Shown here: piece after piece, positions 57,435-64,000 of the stretch | Numbering within the stretch: the stretch's first letter is position 1 | How the letters are laid out: every line of letters starts with the position of its first letter | NCBI GenBank assembly: GCA_947428835.1 | Contig: CANENE010000004.1 | Location: 1 to 64,000, forward strand | Source of the DNA: an uncultured bacterium | GTDB taxonomy: Bacteria; Cyanobacteriota; Vampirovibrionia; Gastranaerophilales; Gastranaerophilaceae | Reading direction: 5' to 3' | Length of the DNA stretch: 64,000 nt | Notes under the pieces: generated by a model | Told to the model about the DNA's origin: nothing | The model's input: the letters and a program-made list of their open reading frames with translations, nothing else | The model's database searches: none | Program-made: the position numbers and the translations under genes

Positions 57435-59453
57435 TTATCTATTTGCATGTGAATAGATGTTTAAATAAGACCAATACGAAGACAGTATCTTCTTAATATA
57501 ATTTTTGGTTTCAAGATAAGGAACATTTTCTACAAAAGCGTCAATATCTTCGTTTGCAATTTCCGGGTTAACCGTCCATTTATCAATACTTCCGGGACCT
57601 GCGTTATAAGCAAGTATTGCAAGATATTCATTGTTTTGATAATAATCAACAAGGTAGTTAAAGTAATTTAAGCCTATTCTTATATTTTCATCAGGATCCA
57701 ATAGGGCTTGTTTTGTAATTTCTCTTTTTTCAATGAATTTAGCAGTTGCCGGCATAATCTGACTTAAACCAACAGCTCCGGCCGGGCTTTTTGCGTTTTT
57801 ATCAAAATGGCTTTCTTCCCTAATCAAGCTTAAAAACAAATAAGGGCTTTGTTTAACTTCTTTTGCGTATTTGTTGATTTCTTTTTCGTATAAAATCGGA
57901 TAAGAAAGTTTCAAACCATAATCAGCATAATTAATTTTTGCTTCTAAATCGCCATTTTCATATTCTTTTGTTGTTATGGCTTTGTTGATTTCTTTTTTTG
58001 CATAATTTATCGCTGTCGGGTATTGTTTCTTTTCATATGCTGTTCTTGACTTAATAAATTCATTACTGATTTTTAATTCGTCTATTGTTTTATAATCTTT
58101 TCTTTTTATGAGCTCAGATAATATTTTGTCCTTGAAAAGGAATTTATCAATATTGCTTATATCATAATCTGTTATTGATTTTCTTAATAAACGTTTTTTA
58201 GATTTTGAAATTTTGAGCTGTTTGGCGGATAAAAATGCATAATAGCTCATAGGATAGTTTTCTATGACTTTATTATATAATTCTTTTGCTTTTGTGCTTC
58301 TGTGTTTTTTAGAATAAATTTTAGCGCTCCAGTACATAATTCTTGGTGCATCTTGAGATTTTGAATATAATTCTTTATGGATTTTGGCAAGTTCAAAACA
58401 TGTGTCATATTGCTCCAGGTTGTAATTATACCAAAATACTTCCCATAATGAATTAGATGCCCAAAGGGAAGCGGGATAGTCGTCTTTAATAATTTTATAG
58501 TATTTTATGGCATTTTCTTTTTTCTGAACATTTTCTGCCATTTTATAAAGAATGGTCGGATAGGCATATGTTTCATCATATCTTGTTTTCAGATATTCAT
58601 AGGCTCTGTCTTTTTGCCAGCCTTGAATAACAATTAATCTTTCTATCGCAGCATCTATGTCTTTTTCATCTGTTTCTGATGAAGATAGTTCAATACCTTT
58701 TATTATCATGTTTTTTTCTTGTGCAATTGCGCCAAGGCCTCTGTAGCATCTTGAAACGTTATACCAAACTTTTGAAAAAGAAGCGTTTCTATATGCATTA
58801 AGGGCCTCTTTATACCTTCCGTTTAAAAGATTAGCGTCTCCGATTAAGGCATATTCATCTTGAGTCAGGGTAATTTGTTTGACTTTTAATACGTTATCAA
58901 GTGCGTATGTAATAAATTTTCCTGTCGGGGCAAGTTTTATGTATTCAAGATATTTGTCTTTTGCAATTTTTGGATTTCTGGTTTGGGCGAGCCTTGCCAT
59001 TTTATATGCGCTTGCTATTCCAAAATCTGTATTTGGAAAAAGGCTGTTTATACGCCTGAATTTGCGAAATGTTTTTCCGTCACTTACCTGCCTTAATTCA
59101 TTTGCAAGGCTTGCTTCATTATACATAGCAAGCGGGCGAATGTATTGGTTTTTAGCGAGTCTTGATAATTCGCTTATTTTGGCATGTGCACTTTTTTTAT
59201 CTGCCAAATATACAGCGCATTGATATTGTTTAAGAAGGGAAAGTTGGTATAGGTTTGACAGCCTGCTTATTTTTTGAAAATTAAAATAAGCATCAGAATA
59301 CTTTTGTTCTTCATACAATTTCATGCCTTGTTCATACAGCCTTCCGGCGCTGACATTAGCTGCAGCCCTTACACTGTAATTAATGAAAATTGCAACAATG
59401 AGGAACAAAATGCTTGTTGTTGCTATTCCAATCTTCCTTCTATTATTCTTCAT
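57435..59453 (-). CDS. slt: Soluble lytic murein transglycosylase
   Basis: 672 residues from ATG 59453. An N-terminal hydrophobic anchor or signal lies at about 8-25. The long helical superhelix (TPR-like units such as YEQGMKLYEEQKYSDAYFNF) takes the middle. The catalytic SLT domain is at the end: LIREESHFDKNAKSPAGAVG with the catalytic Glu, QIMPATA, and LAILAYNAGPGSIDKW. It cleaves peptidoglycan glycan strands to anhydro-muropeptides. TATATT lies 6 nt before the ATG, so the start may be leaderless. Confidence 0.92.
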   Translation of the reverse strand: MKNNRRKIGIATTSILFLIVAIFINYSVRAAANVSAGRLYEQGMKLYEEQKYSDAYFNFQKISRLSNLYQLSLLKQYQCAVYLADKKSAHAKISELSRLAKNQYIRPLAMYNEASLANELRQVSDGKTFRKFRRINSLFPNTDFGIASAYKMARLAQTRNPKIAKDKYLEYIKLAPTGKFITYALDNVLKVKQITLTQDEYALIGDANLLNGRYKEALNAYRNASFSKVWYNVSRCYRGLGAIAQEKNMIIKGIELSSSETDEKDIDAAIERLIVIQGWQKDRAYEYLKTRYDETYAYPTILYKMAENVQKKENAIKYYKIIKDDYPASLWASNSLWEVFWYNYNLEQYDTCFELAKIHKELYSKSQDAPRIMYWSAKIYSKKHRSTKAKELYNKVIENYPMSYYAFLSAKQLKISKSKKRLLRKSITDYDISNIDKFLFKDKILSELIKRKDYKTIDELKISNEFIKSRTAYEKKQYPTAINYAKKEINKAITTKEYENGDLEAKINYADYGLKLSYPILYEKEINKYAKEVKQSPYLFLSLIREESHFDKNAKSPAGAVGLSQIMPATAKFIEKREITKQALLDPDENIRIGLNYFNYLVDYYQNNEYLAILAYNAGPGSIDKWTVNPEIANEDIDAFVENVPYLETKNYIKKILSSYWSYLNIYSHANR

Positions 59454-59459
59454 ATCATT

Positions 59460-59489
59460 AATATACAAGATATATCTACCAAGAGGCAA
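59460..59489 (-). promoter_or_regulatory. Promoter of slt (leaderless)
   Basis: On the minus strand TTGCCT, an 18-bp spacer and TATATT, which ends 6 nt before the ATG at 59453. Confidence 0.6.
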
Positions 59490-59518
59490 TATTGTAACTG
59501 TATTTTAATAATTTATAA

Positions 59519-60064
59519 TTAAGCAAAATCATTATTTTTGATAAAAAAGTATGCTTGTTTATGTTGGCAAACAGGGCAGATATCAGGGGCTTTATCTCTA
59601 TCTATGCTGTATCCGCAGTTGGAACATTCCCAGCAGACGCTTTGCTCTTTTTTAAAAACCATTCCTTCTTCAAGATTTTTTAGAAGAGCTCTGTATCGTC
59701 TTTCATGAAAGCCTTCTATATGAGATACCATTTCAAAAAGTTTTGAAATATCATTAAATCCTTCTTCTTTTGCAATTTTTGCAAATTCAGGATACATTGA
59801 AATATTTTCGTAATGTTCACCTGATACGGCATCTTTTAGATTTTCTTTTGTATCTTTAATCTCGCCTCCGACTAAAAGCTTAAACCAAATTTTGGCATGT
59901 TCCTTTTCGTTATTTGCGGTTTGCTCAAAGATTCTTGCTATTTGCTCATAACCGTCTTCTCTTGCGCGAGAAGCGTAATATGTGTATTTGTTGCGTGCAA
60001 CAGATTCGCCTTTAAGGGCTTCATAAAGGTTTTGTTCGGTAAGCGTACCTTGTAAGTTTTTCAT
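59519..60064 (-). CDS. rbr: Rubrerythrin
   Basis: 181 residues. N-terminal ferritin-like diiron domain (YASRAREDGYEQIARIFEQTANNEKEHAK, later HIEGFHERRY) and C-terminal rubredoxin with two Cys pairs, CSNC and CPVC. Rubrerythrins reduce peroxide in anaerobes using NAD(P)H-derived electrons, so it points to an anaerobic or microaerobic lifestyle. AAGGA lies 6 nt before the ATG, within the ileS end; the genes are 3 bp apart and co-transcribed. Confidence 0.95.
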   Translation of the reverse strand: MKNLQGTLTEQNLYEALKGESVARNKYTYYASRAREDGYEQIARIFEQTANNEKEHAKIWFKLLVGGEIKDTKENLKDAVSGEHYENISMYPEFAKIAKEEGFNDISKLFEMVSHIEGFHERRYRALLKNLEEGMVFKKEQSVCWECSNCGYSIDRDKAPDICPVCQHKQAYFFIKNNDFA

Positions 60065-60067
60065 TGT

Positions 60068-62866
60068 TTATCCTTCAATTGCTGTTTTGCAATCAGAACA
60101 AATTCCATTATCGTTAAGTTCTCTGTATTTCCAGCAGCGTGCGCATTTTTCGCCTTTTGCTTTTAACACTTTAACGACATAATCGTCTTTTTGATAGACA
60201 TTTAGAACTTGTTCGTCGTTATTTTGAATATAAACGTGAGAAACTATATATAAATCCCCCAAAAGGTTAGAATACCTGTTCAATAATTCATTTTTTTCTT
60301 TGTTATCTGTTGTAATTATAATATCTGCTTCAAGTGATGAACCGATAACTTTAGGATCAGACGAGCGCAAAGGTTCAATTGCTTTTGAAACAATATCCTT
60401 TGTTTTTAAAAGTTCTTCAAAATCATTATCCAGGCTGTCGTTTTCCCATTCGGGTTTTACTTTAGCCCAATCGGTCAAAAGGGCGCTTTCAACTTCTTTG
60501 TGGCATTCAAGCATATTTTGCCAAATGTCTTCTGCCTGATGAGGCATAACAGGTACAAGAATTCTGATTAACGTATGTAATATTTCATATAATACACTTT
60601 GGCATGCGCGTCTTGAATGTGATTTTTTGCCTTGCGTGTACAATCTGTCTTTTACGATATCAAGATAGAATGAGCTTAAATCCGTGCTTGCAAAATTTTG
60701 AAGGTGTTGAAAATACTTATAAAATTCATATGATTCAAAAGATGCATCTACATTTTTGATTAATTTTGCAAGTTTAGAAAGAGCAAATTTATCAATCGGC
60801 TCAAGATTGTCGTATTCTACATAATCATGTTTTGGGTCAAAGTCGTATAGGTTTCCGATTAAAAATCTTGCCGTGTTTCTTGTCTTTTTGAAGATTTCGC
60901 TTAATTGCCCTATGATATTATTTCCGATTTTAATGTCGTTTCTATAATCGACACTTGCTGCCCATAACCTCAAGATATCCGCACCATAGTTTTTAATGAT
61001 GTCATCGGGACGAATATAATTTCCTAATGATTTAGACATCTTTCTTCCGTCTTCTCCAAAGACAAAACCGTGAGTCAAAACTTGTTTATATGGAGCGTGT
61101 TCAACTGTTGCAACGCAAGTTAGAAGAGAAGATTGGAACCAGCCTCTATGCTGGTCTGAGCCTTCAAGATACATATCAACAGGGGTATGGCCTAATTCAT
61201 TGCTTCTTTTTTCGACTACTGCTTTCCAGCTTACACCTGAATCAAACCAAACATCCATAATATCTTTTTCTTTTCTAAAATGAGTTTTGCCGCATTTTGG
61301 GCATTTAAAGCCATTAGGCAACAGCTCTTCTGCGCTGCGGTTTACCCAGGCATCCGAGGATTCTTTTTCAAAGATTTTAGCTACATTTTCAATTGTTTCA
61401 TCATTTACTATAACTTCATTGCAATCTTCACAGTAAAATATCGGAATAGGTACACCCCAGGCGCGTTGTCTTGAAATACACCAATCGGTTCTACCTTGTA
61501 CCATATTTCCAATTCTCGATTCGCCTGAAGATGGAATCCATTTAACATTTTTTATGGCTTCAAGTGCTTTATCTCTGAATTTATCAACTTTTACAAACCA
61601 CTGGGGGGTGCTTCTATACATAACCGGGTGTTTGCATCTCCAACAGTGAGGATACGAGTGCATAATTTCCTGCGATTTTAATAAAGCACCGCATTCTTTG
61701 AGTCTTTCTATTACGATTTTGTTTCCTTTATAATAAGGAACTCCTTCTAAATCGGCAACTTCAGAAGTCCAGCAGCCTTTAGCATCAAATGGAGAGAATG
61801 TTTCAAGACCGTATTTTTGACCTGCTTCCCAGTCTTCAAGACCGTGGCCGGGTGCTGTATGAACTGAACCGGTACCGGCGTCAAGTGTTACATGGTCGCC
61901 TAGGATTAATAAACTTTCTTTATCATATAAAGGATGTTTTGCTTTTGCATACTCAAAATCAGCTCCTTTTAGAGTTCCAAGCTTTTTAATTCCTTGCCAT
62001 TCAACATCTTTTACGAAATTTTCAAGCAAATCAGAAGCTACAAAATAATTTTCGCCGTTATATTCAAAAATTGTATAATCAAATCTCGGGTTTAGACAGA
62101 TACCATTATTAGATGGAATTGTCCAGGGAGTTGTTGTCCATATTATTGAATATAATTTGTTATTTGAATTTATGCCCGCTTTTTCATATAGTTTTTTAGC
62201 ATCTTTGACTTCAAATTTTACATAAATAGAATCAGAAGAGATATCCGCGTATTCAACTTCAGCTTCTGCTAGAGCCGTTTCGCAATCTGCGCACCAATAA
62301 ACAGGTTTTAGGCCCTTTTCAATATAGTCTTTTTTATACATTTCACCAAATACTCTGATTTGCTCTGCTTCATAGCCTGGGGCAATTGTCAAATATGGAT
62401 TTTCCCAGTTGCCAAGTACGCCAAGGCGTTTAAATGCCGCTTCTTGTCCTTTTAGGGAATTATGAGCGTAATCTCTGCATTTTTGTCTTAATTCACCTTC
62501 TGTTATAGAGTGTCTTCCGCCTTTGAGGTTTTTTACAACAGCATTTTCAATAGGAAGACCATGGGCATCGTACCCCGGGACATAAGGCGCAAAGTAGCGT
62601 GTTTGGGTTTTGTATTTTATAATAATATCTTTTAAAATTTTATTTAAAGCGGTTCCAACGTGAATTTTATCGGAACTAAGATATGGAGGGCCGTCATGTA
62701 AAACGAAGCTTTTATTGTCTTTGTTTTTTTCAAGCATTTTATTATATATATCGTTTTGTTCCCAAAATTTTTGAATTTCAAGTTCGCGTACAGTCGCATT
62801 AGCCCTCATGGCCAGTGTCGTATTTGGAAGGTTAAGTGTATCTTTTAATTGTTTATCTTCAGCCAT
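60068..62866 (-). CDS. ileS: Isoleucyl-tRNA synthetase
   Basis: 932 residues. Class I synthetase: signature DGPPYLSSDKIHVGTALNK (HIGH replaced by HVGT at 69-72), editing domain in the middle, KMSKSLGNY. The C-terminal zinc finger has four Cys (CARCW, CSDC). The HVGT variant alters the last His of the usual HIGH. AGAGG lies 7 nt before the ATG. Confidence 0.97.
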   Translation of the reverse strand: MAEDKQLKDTLNLPNTTLAMRANATVRELEIQKFWEQNDIYNKMLEKNKDNKSFVLHDGPPYLSSDKIHVGTALNKILKDIIIKYKTQTRYFAPYVPGYDAHGLPIENAVVKNLKGGRHSITEGELRQKCRDYAHNSLKGQEAAFKRLGVLGNWENPYLTIAPGYEAEQIRVFGEMYKKDYIEKGLKPVYWCADCETALAEAEVEYADISSDSIYVKFEVKDAKKLYEKAGINSNNKLYSIIWTTTPWTIPSNNGICLNPRFDYTIFEYNGENYFVASDLLENFVKDVEWQGIKKLGTLKGADFEYAKAKHPLYDKESLLILGDHVTLDAGTGSVHTAPGHGLEDWEAGQKYGLETFSPFDAKGCWTSEVADLEGVPYYKGNKIVIERLKECGALLKSQEIMHSYPHCWRCKHPVMYRSTPQWFVKVDKFRDKALEAIKNVKWIPSSGESRIGNMVQGRTDWCISRQRAWGVPIPIFYCEDCNEVIVNDETIENVAKIFEKESSDAWVNRSAEELLPNGFKCPKCGKTHFRKEKDIMDVWFDSGVSWKAVVEKRSNELGHTPVDMYLEGSDQHRGWFQSSLLTCVATVEHAPYKQVLTHGFVFGEDGRKMSKSLGNYIRPDDIIKNYGADILRLWAASVDYRNDIKIGNNIIGQLSEIFKKTRNTARFLIGNLYDFDPKHDYVEYDNLEPIDKFALSKLAKLIKNVDASFESYEFYKYFQHLQNFASTDLSSFYLDIVKDRLYTQGKKSHSRRACQSVLYEILHTLIRILVPVMPHQAEDIWQNMLECHKEVESALLTDWAKVKPEWENDSLDNDFEELLKTKDIVSKAIEPLRSSDPKVIGSSLEADIIITTDNKEKNELLNRYSNLLGDLYIVSHVYIQNNDEQVLNVYQKDDYVVKVLKAKGEKCARCWKYRELNDNGICSDCKTAIEG

Positions 62867-62983
62867 TTCATACCTCTATTTGTAACTTTTGTAATTATTA
62901 TACTATAAATTTTTTTTATGATAACATTATTTTATACATCACATCTTTTATTTTAAAACAAGGGAGTTTGAGGACAAACAAAT

Positions 62984-64000
62984 ATGGCACTGATTGATAT
63001 ACTTTTAAAAATATTCAAAGACCCGAATGTCAGAAAAATTAATAAAATTATGCCTATTGTTGATAGGATAAATGAGCTTGAAGAAGAATTTTCAAAACTT
63101 ACAGATGACGAGCTTAAAGCCAAGACATCGGAATTTAGAGAAATCCTGTCAAAAAGAGAAACTTCAAACGATATTGAACAAGATAGAATTTTAGAAAAAA
63201 AGGCGCTTGATGAGATTTTGCCCGAAGCTTTTGCGACAGTCAGAGAAGCAGGAAAACGTGTTTTAAATCTCCGTCATTTTGATGTTCAATTAATAGGGGG
63301 TATTTTTCTGCATGATGGTCATATTGCGGAGATGAGAACAGGAGAAGGTAAAACCCTGGTTGCTACACTTCCTGCTTATCTTAATGCGCTTACGGGAAAA
63401 GGTGTTCATATAGTAACGGTTAATGATTATCTTGCAAAACGTGATAGAGACTGGATGGGTAAAATCTATGAATTTTTGGGTTTAACCGTCGGTGTTATTT
63501 TATCAAGCGGCGAATATAATTCCTATGAAAATAAAAAACAGGCCTACAGATGTGATATCACTTATGGAACAAACAACGAATTCGGTTTCGATTATTTAAG
63601 AGATAATATGGCAACAGATGTTGAAAATCTTGTTCAAAGGCCGTATAACTACGCTATTATCGACGAAGTCGATTCTATCTTAATTGATGAAGCAAGAACG
63701 CCTTTGATTATTTCGGGCCGTCTTGAAAAATCAGCAGAAACATATAAATTAATGTCAAAAATTGCGCCGCAGCTTGAAAAAAATGTTGACTATGAAGTAG
63801 ATGAAAAAAATAAAAACATAATCTATACAGAAGCAGGTGTAATTAAGGCAGAAAAGCTTTTGGGGGTTGAAGAGCTCTTTGATATGAAAACGCAGTATGC
63901 ACACTATCTTCTTCAAGCGCTAAAGGCAAAGGAACTTTTTATAAAAGATACGGATTATGTCGTTAAAAACGATGAAGTAATGATTGTAGATGAATTTACA
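62984..64000 (+). CDS. secA: Preprotein translocase subunit SecA (N-terminal part)
   Basis: The window ends within the gene; 339 codons are visible from the ATG at 62984 (GAGG 13 nt upstream, GGGAG further away). The open frame continues to the edge. It shows [20 protein letters not shown] (Walker A), [26 protein letters not shown], and [19 protein letters not shown] (Walker B and motif II), all SecA hallmarks. SecA drives export through SecYEG. Confidence 0.96.
   Translation, partial: MALIDILLKIFKDPNVRKINKIMPIVDRINELEEEFSKLTDDELKAKTSEFREILSKRETSNDIEQDRILEKKALDEILPEAFATVREAGKRVLNLRHFDVQLIGGIFLHDGHIAEMRTGEGKTLVATLPAYLNALTGKGVHIVTVNDYLAKRDRDWMGKIYEFLGLTVGVILSSGEYNSYENKKQAYRCDITYGTNNEFGFDYLRDNMATDVENLVQRPYNYAIIDEVDSILIDEARTPLIISGRLEKSAETYKLMSKIAPQLEKNVDYEVDEKNKNIIYTEAGVIKAEKLLGVEELFDMKTQYAHYLLQALKAKELFIKDTDYVVKNDEVMIVDEFT

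Overview
This is a low-GC chromosomal stretch from a Gram-negative-type bacterium. The envelope genes are diderm: an OstA/LptD-like protein, kdsB, a soluble lytic transglycosylase, an EnvC-like M23 protein and barrel-like secreted proteins. The housekeeping set, the low GC, the absence of photosynthesis genes and several proteins of a style I associate with Gastranaerophilales (Vampirovibrionia, formerly Melainabacteria, the non-photosynthetic relatives of Cyanobacteria) make that order my best guess. This placement is inference; no rRNA is present to confirm it.

Layout. 1-2.35 kb: a pilin-like protein, a putative ADP-ribosyltransferase-fold protein, and tRNA-Pro(GGG) with a decayed duplicate beside it. 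2.35-7.8 kb: an AAA+ ATPase, rpsL-rpsG, ndk-tgt and small unknown genes. 7.8-13 kb (minus): accD-accA-PilZ-histidine kinase-HD-GYP regulator, which puts fatty-acid initiation next to c-di-GMP signalling. 13-22.5 kb: rsgA-ispA-DUF212 phosphatase-like, then HEAT-like-efp-accB-accC-cca, facing rplS-rbgA-rnhB. 22.7-33.6 kb: a SNase/PLD surface nuclease, a 36-residue membrane protein, the M23 protein, OstA, kdsB, two large TPR proteins and a YkgJ-type protein. 33.6-47 kb: an aminotransferase, rpsP, a truncated TrpD-like protein, sbcD-sbcC, gdhA, a solitary trpB and a 915-residue unknown. 47-53.5 kb is the most accessory region: an NhaC-type antiporter, dispersed palindromic repeats, two copies of a 162-residue gene as 607-bp direct repeats around a convergent HigB/HigA-like module, a 681-residue membrane protein with an internal duplication, and tRNA-Leu(CAA) surrounded by tRNA-derived repeats. 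53.5-64 kb: gatB, three linked genes with Gln-rich or HEAT-like proteins, slt, rubrerythrin, ileS and the start of secA.

The signals I find most worth pursuing are: (1) a short N-terminal (I/L)-x-F-(G/K) motif shared by otherwise unrelated proteins without signal peptides; (2) both tRNA genes carry upstream direct repeats of their own leader and 5' end, followed by hairpin-rich relics; (3) a recurrent leaderless layout, with a -10 box exactly 6 nt before ATG; (4) the toxin/antitoxin pair is convergent and overlapping, with a perfect 24-bp operator over the antitoxin promoter, between 607-bp direct repeats; (5) a C8 tract in the linker of the AAA+ gene.
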